Shown: piece after piece, positions 1-7,352 of the stretch
How positions within the stretch are numbered: position 1 is the first letter of the stretch
Layout of the letters: each line of letters starts with the position of its first letter
NCBI GenBank assembly: GCA_005884255.1
Contig: VBDL01000002.1
Location: 1 to 17,698 of the forward strand
DNA from: Betaproteobacteria bacterium
GTDB taxonomy: Bacteria > Pseudomonadota > Gammaproteobacteria > Burkholderiales > Burkholderiaceae_C
Reading direction: 5' to 3'
DNA: 17,698 bases
Notes under the pieces: generated by a model
The model's input: the letters and a program-made list of their open reading frames with translations, nothing else
Database searches by the model: none
What the model was told of the DNA's origin: nothing
Program-made: the position numbers and the translations under genes

Positions 1-2408
1 GACAGCGCATCAAGCCCCGAGAGGAAGACCTCTCGGTCAATCGGCTTGCTCCAGTACGCGTCGAAGCCGGCGGCCATGGCGCGATCGATGTCCGACTGCA
101 GCGCGTTGGCCGACAGCACGATGGTCGTGGCGCCACCCAGCGCAGGATGCTCGCGCAGGCGACGGAGCACCTCGATGCCGTCGAGATCGGGCAGGTTCAT
201 GTCCACCAGCACGACCTCGGGCCGCAAGCGCACCGCCAATTCGACCCCGGCCTGACCATTGCACGCCGAGTGCAGCGTGACGTTCGGACGCAGCTGGGCC
301 AATTGCTCCACCATCATCAGGTTCACGGCGCTGTCCTCGATGCATACCAGCGTCAAGGGCCGGACCGCTGTCGGCGGATGCGCGGTCACGACGGACGGCT
401 CGTGGATCGCATCGAGCAAGTGGTCGACCTTCTCGAGCAGACGCAGGGTGTCATCGCCGTCCGACCGTTGGCCCAAACCGAGCAGCGCGTCGCGCAGCGA
501 CTCAGCCATCTTCGCTACGTGGGCGTGGCGGGCCCGGCTGGCGCTCAGCGCCGCTTCCTTGTCGCGCAGGTCGCGCTCGAGGTGCTTGCGCGGCGTCAGG
601 TCCCAACTGACGCCATAGACACGCTCGCCGCGGCCGCCCGGGCCGGGCATGACCCGGCCGCGGATCGTGACCCAGTGTTCGCTGCCGTCGGGCCAGAGCG
701 TGCGCAGTTCGTGCTCGAGGGGCCGCCCGCCCTCGACATGCTGTTGGATCGCCCGGCGCAGCTGACCGAGATCGACCGGCCGATGAGCGGCGGCCCACAG
801 GTGGTTCAGCGGCCGCGTGTCGTGCGGATCGAGTCCGTGCAGGCGGTACATCTGCGCGTTCCAGTACAGCGGCTCGCCCGCGAGGCTGCACTCCCACGCG
901 CCGAGACCAGCCGAGTCGCTGGCAAAGCGCGTGCGCGCCAGCTCCATGCGCAGTGCGTCCGACACCGAGCGCTTGTCGGTGATGTCGGCCATCGTTCCGC
1001 ACAGGACCATGCCTTCCGGACGCTCGGCGTAGTGCCCCGAGATCGTGAGGAAGCGCACCTTGCCGTCGCCGCGCACGATGCGGCAGTGGTCGGTGTAGGG
1101 CTTGTGCTGAACATGCGCCTTTGCCGACAGCGCGGCGCGCAAGCGGGAGCGGTCATCGGGATGCACGTACTCCTCGACCCACGCGGAGTAGGTCGGGGTG
1201 CCTCGCGCCGACTCGCGGCCATGCAAGGCGAACACTCCGGCATCCCATTCGGCGTGGCCGCTGGACGGGTCGAGCGTCCAGCAGCCGATACCGGCCATCG
1301 TCTCGATCTCGGCTGCCCGCCGGGAGGACGCCCGCGCCTCCTCGCTCAAGCGCACGTTGTCGCCGATGTCCAGCGCAACGCCGATGAGCTCGGTCGGCTG
1401 CCCCTGCGCATTGCGGCGCGCCACGCGGCGGGTCAGCAGGGGGCGGTAGGGCGCGCCCTCGGTGTAGCGGTAGCGCAGCACCGCGTCGATGACCGCCTCG
1501 CCCGCGAGCGCGCGCTGATTGGCCTGCAAGGCCAGCGGACGATCGTCCGGGTGATATTGCGACAGCACCCATTCGTGGTCGAAACCCTCATCCGTCACAT
1601 CGCGCTGCATGCGATCGAAGCACACCTGATTGCCGTAGATCTTGCCGCTGGCCAGGTCGAGGCGCCACACGGCGACGTTGGCCATCACCAGGGCATGGCG
1701 GGCCTCCTCGGCGGCCGCGCGCTGCGCGAGATAGTTCGAGATCGTCTCGGTGTCATCGACGGTGACGCCCAGCATCTGGCGCAACTGGCCGTCGGGCCCG
1801 GGGATGAGCTGCACCATCGCATGCAGATAGCGCAAACCGCCATCGGGCAGCTCGACGCGGAAGCGCTCGTCCGTGTAGCCGGCTAGATTGGCTCCCGGCG
1901 CCAAGCGCGCGAGCATGTGCGGCCGGTCGTCGGGGTGGATACGCTGGAAGGCGTCGCGAATGTGAGGGGTGCCGGCCGCGGGGTCGAAACCCCACAGGCG
2001 GAACGTGTTGCGATCCCAGCGGCCCTCACCGGTGCGCAGGTCGCGCACGAACATCCCGACCCGACCCGACTGCCGCAGGATGTCCACGCGCTCCAGCAGA
2101 TCTTCGGGTGTGGGGGTGTACAGCTCGTCGGGCAGGCACCACGCCAGCCAACCCTCGGACCAGGGCATGGAATGCCAGCGCAGTGCGGAGCGTTTGGCAT
2201 CGAGCGGCGTCGCGCCGACAGCACCGGCCGCTGCGGCAGCGCTGCGGCGACCGACGTCGCGGGCGACGCGCCCGAGTACGTCCGCCGAGACGGCGCTGTC
2301 GTGGGCCCACTGCCGAGCCGCGTCGTTGAGCTCCCACTCGAAGTCTGCCGACCGCGGCCTCACATACAACGCCGGCGCCGGTGACGCCATCCACCAAGGC
2401 TGATCCAT
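1..2408 (-). CDS. Multi-PAS sensor protein with C-terminal receiver domain, no kinase core (partial at window edge)
   Basis: Open from the ATG at 2408 to the window edge (802 codons, no stop), preceded by a purine-rich AGGGGAAAGG ribosome-binding site. No signal peptide or membrane segment is visible, so it should be cytoplasmic. Four PAS-like modules can be followed at about residues 102-218, 235-350, 361-473 and 483-604, with repeated elements such as HPDDR and WxLD. Residues 605-684 are a short charged, probably helical linker. A receiver domain occupies 685-802, with acidic pair E691/D692, phospho-acceptor D736 (VLVDMNLPD), S766 and K788 (SKP). The HisKA/HATPase region of about 230 residues that usually lies between PAS and receiver modules in hybrid kinases is absent, and I see no H-E-L-R-x-P box. 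The receiver is almost complete at the edge, but further domains could follow. It probably takes phosphate from another kinase, or acts as a sensor partner. Architecture is seen directly; role is inferred. Confidence 0.85.
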   Translation of the reverse strand, partial: MDQPWWMASPAPALYVRPRSADFEWELNDAARQWAHDSAVSADVLGRVARDVGRRSAAAAAGAVGATPLDAKRSALRWHSMPWSEGWLAWCLPDELYTPTPEDLLERVDILRQSGRVGMFVRDLRTGEGRWDRNTFRLWGFDPAAGTPHIRDAFQRIHPDDRPHMLARLAPGANLAGYTDERFRVELPDGGLRYLHAMVQLIPGPDGQLRQMLGVTVDDTETISNYLAQRAAAEEARHALVMANVAVWRLDLASGKIYGNQVCFDRMQRDVTDEGFDHEWVLSQYHPDDRPLALQANQRALAGEAVIDAVLRYRYTEGAPYRPLLTRRVARRNAQGQPTELIGVALDIGDNVRLSEEARASSRRAAEIETMAGIGCWTLDPSSGHAEWDAGVFALHGRESARGTPTYSAWVEEYVHPDDRSRLRAALSAKAHVQHKPYTDHCRIVRGDGKVRFLTISGHYAERPEGMVLCGTMADITDKRSVSDALRMELARTRFASDSAGLGAWECSLAGEPLYWNAQMYRLHGLDPHDTRPLNHLWAAAHRPVDLGQLRRAIQQHVEGGRPLEHELRTLWPDGSEHWVTIRGRVMPGPGGRGERVYGVSWDLTPRKHLERDLRDKEAALSASRARHAHVAKMAESLRDALLGLGQRSDGDDTLRLLEKVDHLLDAIHEPSVVTAHPPTAVRPLTLVCIEDSAVNLMMVEQLAQLRPNVTLHSACNGQAGVELAVRLRPEVVLVDMNLPDLDGIEVLRRLREHPALGGATTIVLSANALQSDIDRAMAAGFDAYWSKPIDREVFLSGLDAL

Positions 2409-2658
2409 CCGCCTTTCCCCTCTCAACGACCGCGGGCTCGCAGTCTACGTGGGCCCGGTGCCGGGTGCCAACCCGTGTCGATGCCGCGGAGGTGCGTGCA
2501 CAACTTCGCGAATCTTCGGGTTGAGCGGCGCGGGGTTTTGCAGTACCACACGCCGGGCAACTGGCGGCCAGGAGCCGGCATTGACGAACGGCTGCTGTCA
2601 GGAAGGCAGTTCCCTTGGGTATCAGCTCTCGCCACGCCCTATATCAATAATGGGGGTG
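2409..2658. other. Intergenic gap, no recognisable gene
   Basis: This is a 250-bp stretch between the start of the PAS/receiver gene and the end of the first GntR gene, both on the minus strand. It must carry the promoter of the PAS/receiver gene. I could not assign convincing -35/-10 boxes. The most AT-rich part is 2638-2652 (TATATCAATAAT). A short CGGGT-GCCA-ACCCG hairpin at 2462-2475 is too weak to call a terminator. Small open frames here show no family resemblance. Confidence 0.5.
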
Positions 2659-3417
2659 TTACGAGGATGAGCGGGCCTCTCGAGCGGGTGCGCCGCCACC
2701 GAGCATCGCCGTGATCACGCGCTCACGCGAGTTTTCGATGTGCTCGGCCACCGCGTCAACAGCCCTGCGCTCGTCGCGAGCGCGCAGTGCGTCGATGAAT
2801 TTCAGATGCTCCTGCATTGCGGGAACCACCCGCATCGGCCGCACCTGGTCCGCGTCGAGCCGGATCAGGCGCACATGTAGGCTGTTGACGCGGTAGATCT
2901 CCGACAGGATCTCGTTGCCCATCGCGTCGATCATCGTGTCGTGCAAGCCCCAGTCGGCGGCCTGCGCGTCGTCATCGAGCCGGCTGTCGGGCTTGCCGGA
3001 CGTGGCGCGAGCCAGGATGTCGCGGTGCTGTTGCTCAATGCGCGTGAGCTCCTCGTCGCTGGCATGGCGCACGAAGTTAAGCACCGCCTCCCGTTCGATC
3101 ATCGCGCGCACTTGGAAGGCGTTGCGAATGAGCTTCAGGTCCACTGGCGCGATCTGCAGCCCACGCTTGGGCACCGTCACGATCAGGCGGGCCGCTTCCA
3201 GCCGAGGAATCATTTCCCGCACGGCGCCCAACGGCATGTCGAGCAGGCGCATCAGTTCCCGCTGTGACACGAACTGCCCGGGCCGGATGCGCGCCGAGAG
3301 GATCTGCTGCCTGAAGCTCTCGTAGGCCAGGTTGCGCTGGGACACGCCGGGCTCGCGGGCCGCTGCGCGAGCGCTGCGGGCCGCGCCCGAGCGGCCTGCG
3401 TTCTTTGCTGTCTTCAT
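2659..3417 (-). CDS. GntR-family transcriptional regulator, FadR subfamily (FCD domain), copy 1
   Basis: This 252-residue DNA-binding regulator has a basic, Ala/Arg-rich N-terminal tail (1-28) and a winged helix at about 30-90 (SQRELMRLLDMPLGAVREMI, then VPKRGLQIAPV). An all-helical FCD effector domain follows to the C-terminus. The metal-ligand set of FCD domains can be read as D155, H159 (DWGLH), H204 (MQEH) and H226 (AEH), so a metal-dependent carboxylate ligand is plausible from family knowledge. It is transcribed away from the aldolase-led operon, and the shared 185-bp spacer carries palindromic candidate operators, the nearest about 24 bp upstream of this ATG. Autoregulation and control of the operon are inferred. 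Another gene in the window (13348-14055) encodes a clearly paralogous protein with long identical blocks. The ribosome-binding site (GGGGAG) is distant, so the exact start is slightly uncertain. Confidence 0.93.
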   Translation of the reverse strand: MKTAKNAGRSGAARSARAAAREPGVSQRNLAYESFRQQILSARIRPGQFVSQRELMRLLDMPLGAVREMIPRLEAARLIVTVPKRGLQIAPVDLKLIRNAFQVRAMIEREAVLNFVRHASDEELTRIEQQHRDILARATSGKPDSRLDDDAQAADWGLHDTMIDAMGNEILSEIYRVNSLHVRLIRLDADQVRPMRVVPAMQEHLKFIDALRARDERRAVDAVAEHIENSRERVITAMLGGGAPAREARSSS

Positions 3418-3440
3418 GGCGTGATTCTCGCTCCCCGTTG

Positions 3441-3452
3441 TGCAAATTTGCA
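3441..3452. promoter_or_regulatory. Perfect 12-bp palindrome, candidate GntR operator
   Basis: TGCAAATTTGCA is fully self-complementary. It lies 24-35 bp upstream of the first GntR start and in the spacer shared with the divergent aldolase-led operon. Its left edge overlaps one copy of a TTGTGCA direct repeat (3438-3444 and 3459-3465), whose copies start 21 bp apart, two helical turns. Position and symmetry fit a dimeric GntR regulator. Binding itself is inferred. Confidence 0.55.
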
Positions 3453-3461
3453 GACTGATTG

Positions 3462-3492
3462 TGCAGAGAGTACCGAGGGATAACCCTCTGCA
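3462..3492. promoter_or_regulatory. Inverted repeat TGCAGAG-N17-CTCTGCA, candidate operator
   Basis: Arms at 3462-3468 and 3486-3492 are perfect 7-bp inverted copies; allowing one mismatch they reach 8 of 9. The left arm begins inside the second TTGTGCA repeat. Together with the 12-bp palindrome this makes a compact regulatory block in the divergent spacer. It could be a second operator for either GntR paralogue, or a structure in the leader of either transcript. Confidence 0.4.
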
Positions 3493-3602
3493 TACGCACT
3501 GACATGTTAGTCATATCATCGTGACCATCGAGAGCGATGGCAGTGCAGAAGCAGCGGTCGACGCTCCGTGCCCCCAACCGTCAACCAGGAGTCCCCGCCC
3601 CC

Positions 3603-4493
3603 ATGAGCACCGACCTGACCGGCATCATTCCCCCCATCGTCACGCCATTCACCGCCGACGGCGAGATCGACGAACAAGCCTTCCGCGGCGTGATCCGCTT
3701 CATGCTGAAGAAGAAGGTGCACGGCATCTGCGTCGGCGGCAGCAGCGGCGAAGGCCACACCTACACGGCCGAGGAGTTCAAGCGCCTGATGGAAGTGACG
3801 GTCGAGGAGGTCAAGGGCGCCGTGCCGGTGGTGGCCGGGATCATCGTCAACAGCACGCGCGATGCCATCGCGCGCGCCAAGTCGATCGAGCACCTGGACG
3901 TCGCCGCGCTGCAGGTCACGCCGGTGCACTATGTGTTCAAGCCCGACGACGACGCGACCTACCGCCACTTCAAGGCGCTGACCGAGGCCACGAAGATCCC
4001 GGTCATCATCTACAACGTCGTGCCCTGGAACTACCTGAGCCCGGCGCTGCTGGTGCGCATCATGCGCGAGGTGCCGGGCGTCATCGGCGTCAAGCAAAGC
4101 GCCGGCGATATGAAGCTCACGGCCGACCTGCTGATCAGCCTCCCGCCGGGCAAGAAGGTGTACTGCGCGGTCGACGCGCTGCTGTACTGCGGCTTCGCGC
4201 TGGGCGCGCACGGCACCATCGCCGCCAACCCGGCCGCCGTGCCCGGCGTGTGCGTGTCGCTGTGGAATGCGGTGCAGGCCGGCGACCACAAGAAGGCGCT
4301 CGAGATCCACCAGGCGCTGCTGCGCTTCTGGAACGCGATCAGCGCCGACAACCTGCCGGCCAACATCAAGACCTCGCTCGCGCTGCAGGGCTGCAGCACC
4401 GGCGTGCCGCGCATGCCGATGCCGGCCACGTCGCCGGAGCAGCTGGCCAACATCCGGCGCGAGCTGGACAACGTGCTGCGCTACGACAACTGA
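3603..4493 (+). CDS. DHDPS/N-acetylneuraminate lyase-family aldolase or dehydratase
   Basis: This 296-residue protein has the usual length for a class I Schiff-base (beta/alpha)8 barrel of the DapA/NanA superfamily. Visible landmarks are the N-terminal GIIPPIVTPF, the carboxylate-binding loop GGSSGEG (45-51), Y110 (TPVHY), catalytic Y137 (IIYNVVP) and Schiff-base lysine K164 (GVKQSAGD). The Arg that follows the YN-P motif in true dihydrodipicolinate synthase (R138 in E. coli) is missing: the stretch reads YNVVPWNYLS. This argues against a lysine-biosynthesis role and for cleavage or dehydration of another 2-oxoacid, often releasing or using pyruvate. The start was taken at ATG 3603 because CAGGAG lies about 10 bp upstream; the frame is open further upstream without a better site. 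First gene of the plus-strand run, 73 bp before binding protein 1. Family certain, substrate unknown. Confidence 0.9.
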   Translation: MSTDLTGIIPPIVTPFTADGEIDEQAFRGVIRFMLKKKVHGICVGGSSGEGHTYTAEEFKRLMEVTVEEVKGAVPVVAGIIVNSTRDAIARAKSIEHLDVAALQVTPVHYVFKPDDDATYRHFKALTEATKIPVIIYNVVPWNYLSPALLVRIMREVPGVIGVKQSAGDMKLTADLLISLPPGKKVYCAVDALLYCGFALGAHGTIAANPAAVPGVCVSLWNAVQAGDHKKALEIHQALLRFWNAISADNLPANIKTSLALQGCSTGVPRMPMPATSPEQLANIRRELDNVLRYDN

Positions 4494-4519
4494 CCCCGAG
4501 CCATCGAAGCACGGCCGGC

Positions 4520-4535
4520 CCGGCGCGCGCGCCGG
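4520..4535. repeat. 16-bp GC palindrome between aldolase and binding-protein genes
   Basis: The sequence CCGGCGCGCGCGCCGG is fully self-complementary and sits in the 73-bp gap between the first two genes of the operon. It could form a small hairpin that adjusts expression of the downstream binding-protein gene, a common arrangement for transporter operons. In DNA this GC-rich, alternating CG tracts also arise by chance, and no T-run follows. Confidence 0.25.
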
Positions 4536-4566
4536 CTCGCGCCCCGGCCATCCAGGAGACATCGCC

Positions 4567-5697
4567 ATGACACGCATCGCCCTTCGCTCGCGCGCGCTCG
4601 CCGCCGCATTCGCCGCCTGTATCGCCCTGCCGGCCGCGCCCGCCTGGTCGCAGGTGACCATCGGCGCGTCGGCGCCGCTCACCGGCCCGCGCGCTCAGCT
4701 GGGGCGCTACTACAAGCAGGGCGTCGAGCTGGCGCTGACCGAGATCAACGAGGCCGGCGGCGTGCTGGGCAAGCCACTCACCGTGGCCTTCGAGGATGAC
4801 CAGGGCGACAACCCCAACACCGCGATGAACGCGGTCAACCGCCTGATGCAGGTCGACAAGGTGCCGGTGTTCCTGGGCCCGCACTTCTCGGTGGCGCAGA
4901 TGGCCACGCAGAAGGCCTACTGCAACGGCAGCGTGGTGTCGATCACCGGCGCCAGCGGCATTCCGGTCACCAACAGCGGCTGCAAGTACGTGATCCGCGT
5001 GCGCGGCGACGACAACATCCAGTCCAAGGCGCTGGTCGCCTTCGCGATGAAGGAGCTCAAGGCCGACAAGATCGGCGTGCTTGCCGTCAACGACGATTTC
5101 GGCAAGACCGGTGCGCAGCGCGTGGCCGCCGCCATCGAGGCCGCGGGGCTGAAGCCGGTGGCGATCGAGACCCACAACCCGCAGGACAAGGATTTCTCCG
5201 CGCCGCTGGCGCGTCTGAAGGCCGCCAACGCGCAGGTGGTGGTGCTGTGGACGCACATCAGCGAGGCCGCGCTGATCGTGCGCCAGGCCAGGCAGATGGG
5301 CCTGACCATGCACTTCGCCGGTACGGCGATGAGCCAGCCCACGTTCCTCAACCTCACCGAAGCCGCGAGCGACGGTGTGCTCAGCGCCGACGACTTCATC
5401 GCCGAGAACCCCGACCCGGTGGTGCAAGGCTTCGTCAAGAAGTACCGCGCCAAGTACGGCACCGACCCCGAGATCTGGGCCGCCGCGTACTACGACGCCA
5501 CGCACCTGGCCGCCAAGGCCATCAACAAGGCCGGCTCCGCCGACCCGCAGAAGATCCGCGCCGCCTTTGCCGGCCTGCAGCACACCGGTGTGCTGGCCAG
5601 CTTCCAGTGCAGCGACAACGGCGACTGCAACCACCAGATTCACATCGTCGAGATCAAGAACAAGACGCCGGGCGTGCGCAGCACGGTCAGGTTCTGA
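4567..5697 (+). CDS. ABC transporter periplasmic binding protein, LivJ/Peripla_BP_6 type, copy 1
   Basis: A 376-residue exported solute-binding protein. The signal peptide has basic residues, a hydrophobic core and probable cleavage after AWS (residue 28). The mature part begins QVTIGASAPLTGPRA, the typical opening of branched-chain amino-acid-type (type I fold) binding proteins. It has four cysteines, including CSDNGDC near the end, all conserved in the second binding protein of this operon (10076-11212), which suggests disulfides. Start ATG 4567 has AGGAGA just upstream; the frame is open further back but overlaps the aldolase gene. It lies 12 bp before dhaK and is separated from the permease genes by the kinase pair. 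Proteins of this family carry amides, aromatic acids, urea and other polar compounds as well as amino acids, so cargo cannot be named. It should feed the LivH/LivM-G/LivF complex encoded downstream. Confidence 0.93.
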   Translation: MTRIALRSRALAAAFAACIALPAAPAWSQVTIGASAPLTGPRAQLGRYYKQGVELALTEINEAGGVLGKPLTVAFEDDQGDNPNTAMNAVNRLMQVDKVPVFLGPHFSVAQMATQKAYCNGSVVSITGASGIPVTNSGCKYVIRVRGDDNIQSKALVAFAMKELKADKIGVLAVNDDFGKTGAQRVAAAIEAAGLKPVAIETHNPQDKDFSAPLARLKAANAQVVVLWTHISEAALIVRQARQMGLTMHFAGTAMSQPTFLNLTEAASDGVLSADDFIAENPDPVVQGFVKKYRAKYGTDPEIWAAAYYDATHLAAKAINKAGSADPQKIRAAFAGLQHTGVLASFQCSDNGDCNHQIHIVEIKNKTPGVRSTVRF

Positions 5698-5709
5698 GGG
5701 GGCCCGCAC

Positions 5710-6711
5710 GTGAAGAAGATCCTCAACCGCCCCGACGCCTACGTCGACGAGATGCTCGACGGCCTGTGCGCCGCGCACCCCGAGGCGTTCAAGCGCCTGG
5801 GCGACGACGGCCGCGTGCTCGCGCGCGCCGACGGCGCGGTGCCCGGCAAGGTCGGCATCGTCACCGGCGGTGGCTCGGGCCACCTGCCGGTGTTCCTCGG
5901 CTACGTGGGTGACGGCCTGCTCGATGCCTGCGCGGTGGGCAACGTGTTCGCCGGCCCGCGCGTGGACGATTGCCAGGCCGCCGCGCGCGCGGCCGACGGC
6001 GGCGCCGGCGTGCTGCAGCTGTACGGCAACTACGGCGGCGACCGCATGAACTTCGACATGGCGCAGGAGTTCCTGCAGATCGATGGCCTGCGCGTCGAGT
6101 CGGTGCGCGTGGCCGACGATGTGGCCAGCGCCCCGCCGAGCGAGAAGGCCAAGCGCCGCGGCGTCGCTGGCATGGTGTTCGCGTTCAAGGTGGCCGGCGC
6201 GCGCGCGGCCGAGGGCGGCACGCTGGCCGAGGTGACGGCTGCGGCGCGCTTGGCCGCCGACGCCTGCCGCACGATCGGCGTCGCGCTCACGCCCTGCGTG
6301 GTGCCCGAATCCGGCAAGTCCAGCTTCAGCATCGCCGACGACAAGATCGAGTTCGGCATGGGCATCCACGGCGAGCCCGGCATCTGGCGCGGCCCGATGA
6401 AGAGCGCCGATGCGCTCGCGCAGGAGATGCTCGACCACCTGCTGTCCGAGCTCGACATCGGGCGCGGCAGCCGGGTGGCCGTGCTCGTCAACAGCCTGGG
6501 CGCCACGCCGCACGAGGAGCTGTACATCCTGTACCGCCACGTCGCCAAAGTCTTGGCCGCGCGCGGCGCCACGCCGGTGATGCCGCTCGTGGGCCGCTAC
6601 GCGACGTCGATGGAGATGGCCGGCGCATCGCTCACGCTGATGCCGCTGGACGGCGAGCTCGAACGCTTGCTCAAGGCGCCGGCCGACTGCCCGTTCTGGA
6701 GCGTTCGGTGA
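5710..6711 (+). CDS. dhaK: Dihydroxyacetone kinase DhaK-type substrate-binding subunit
   Basis: A 333-residue protein matching the DhaK fold along its whole length. TGGGSGH puts the first active-site histidine at H58, NYGGD gives the catalytic aspartate D111, and GMGIHGEPG gives H220, the histidine that binds the ketose carbonyl covalently in DhaK enzymes (E. coli H56, D109, H218). The ending (SLTLMPLDGELERLL) is also typical. Starts at GTG 5710 with GAGGGGG overlapping the stop of the preceding gene; its own stop overlaps the GTG of dhaL by 4 bp, so the two are translationally coupled. No DhaM/PTS phosphoryl donor gene is in the window. Family members phosphorylate dihydroxyacetone, and relatives act on erythrulose or other short ketoses. 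Placement inside a transport operon suggests a dedicated catabolic kinase. Exact substrate unknown. Confidence 0.92.
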   Translation: MKKILNRPDAYVDEMLDGLCAAHPEAFKRLGDDGRVLARADGAVPGKVGIVTGGGSGHLPVFLGYVGDGLLDACAVGNVFAGPRVDDCQAAARAADGGAGVLQLYGNYGGDRMNFDMAQEFLQIDGLRVESVRVADDVASAPPSEKAKRRGVAGMVFAFKVAGARAAEGGTLAEVTAAARLAADACRTIGVALTPCVVPESGKSSFSIADDKIEFGMGIHGEPGIWRGPMKSADALAQEMLDHLLSELDIGRGSRVAVLVNSLGATPHEELYILYRHVAKVLAARGATPVMPLVGRYATSMEMAGASLTLMPLDGELERLLKAPADCPFWSVR

Positions 6712-7322
6712 GCGCGGCGGTGGTCGACGAGGCGGCGCTGCGAGCGGCGCTCGCGCGCTGGTGCGACGCGCTGGAGGCGGCCGCGCCCGAGCTCAACGCG
6801 CTCGACGGTCGACTCGGAGACGGCGACCTCGGCGCCACGCTGGCCAAGTGCGCGCTCAACGTGCGTGAGGTGCTGGCCGCAGACGCGGCCGGCATCGGCG
6901 CGACGCTGCAGCGCTGCGCGCAGGCCTGCGCCAAGGCCTCGGGCTCGAGCTTCGGCACGCTGCTGGCAATCGCCTTCCTCAGTGCGGCCAAGACGGCCGG
7001 CGAGCGCGAGCGGCTGGACCGCGATGCGCTCGTCGAGCTGCTGCGCACGGTGCAGCAGGCGCTGGCCGCGCGCGGCGGCGCATCGCTGGGCGACAAGACG
7101 ATGCTCGACAGCCTGCATGCCGTGGCCGATGCGCTGCATGGCGCGGGCGACGCGAGCGCCGCGGCGCTGAAGGCTGCCGCACGCCAAGCTGCGCAGCGGG
7201 CGCTCGACGCCTTGCGCGCGCAGCCCAACCGCATCGGCCGCGCACGCATGTTCGCCGACAAGAGCATCGGCCGGGACGACCCCGGCATGGTGGCCGTGCT
7301 GCGCATGGTGCAGGCGCTGTAG
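6708..7322 (+). CDS. dhaL: Dihydroxyacetone kinase DhaL-type nucleotide-binding subunit, divergent
   Basis: A 204-residue protein starting at GTG 6708, overlapping dhaK by 4 bp. LDGRLGDGD supplies the Mg-nucleotide aspartates D33, D38 and D40 (E. coli D30, D35, D37). GGASLGDKTMLDSL (123-136) and KSIGRDDPG (185-193) are the other DhaL hallmarks. The residue after GDGD is Leu41, where His or Cys is usual, and the segment GSSFGTLLAIAF (79-90) departs from the GGxSGxLYG form of better-known DhaL proteins. GDGD rather than GDAD resembles the ATP-dependent class more than the PTS-dependent class, which suits the absence of DhaM here. The pair probably forms a two-subunit kinase: DhaK holds the ketose and DhaL supplies phosphate from ATP. 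Donor is inferred. It is 30 bp from the permease gene that follows. Confidence 0.88.
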   Translation: MSAAVVDEAALRAALARWCDALEAAAPELNALDGRLGDGDLGATLAKCALNVREVLAADAAGIGATLQRCAQACAKASGSSFGTLLAIAFLSAAKTAGERERLDRDALVELLRTVQQALAARGGASLGDKTMLDSLHAVADALHGAGDASAAALKAAARQAAQRALDALRAQPNRIGRARMFADKSIGRDDPGMVAVLRMVQAL

Positions 7323-7352
7323 CGCTGCATCGCACACCAAGGAGACAAGGAC

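Noticed and set aside
147..1886. Long plus-strand open frame (579 codons) antisense to the PAS/receiver gene
   Set aside because: Its composition is Arg/His/Ala-rich without any recognisable motif, and the opposite strand encodes clear PAS modules. It is a GC-driven shadow.
2462..2475. CGGGT-GCCA-ACCCG hairpin as a terminator
   Set aside because: Five-base stem without a following T-run and located upstream of a minus-strand gene, so it is not a convincing terminator.
2475..2714. Small plus-strand ORF in the gap after the first GntR gene (79 codons)
   Set aside because: No clear ribosome-binding site, no family resemblance, and it overlaps the end of the GntR gene on the other strand.
3500..3513. 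TGAC-N6-GTCA inverted repeat in the divergent spacer
   Set aside because: Arms are only 4 bp, which is expected by chance; the longer repeats nearby are better operator candidates.
3603..4493. Assignment as dapA for lysine biosynthesis
   Set aside because: The substrate-carboxylate arginine of DHDPS is absent and the gene sits in a transport/catabolic operon.
4366..6540. Minus-strand open frame of 724 codons
   Set aside because: Lies opposite the 3' end of the aldolase gene, binding protein 1 and dhaK, whose motifs are unambiguous. Low-complexity His/Ala/Val composition marks it as a shadow.
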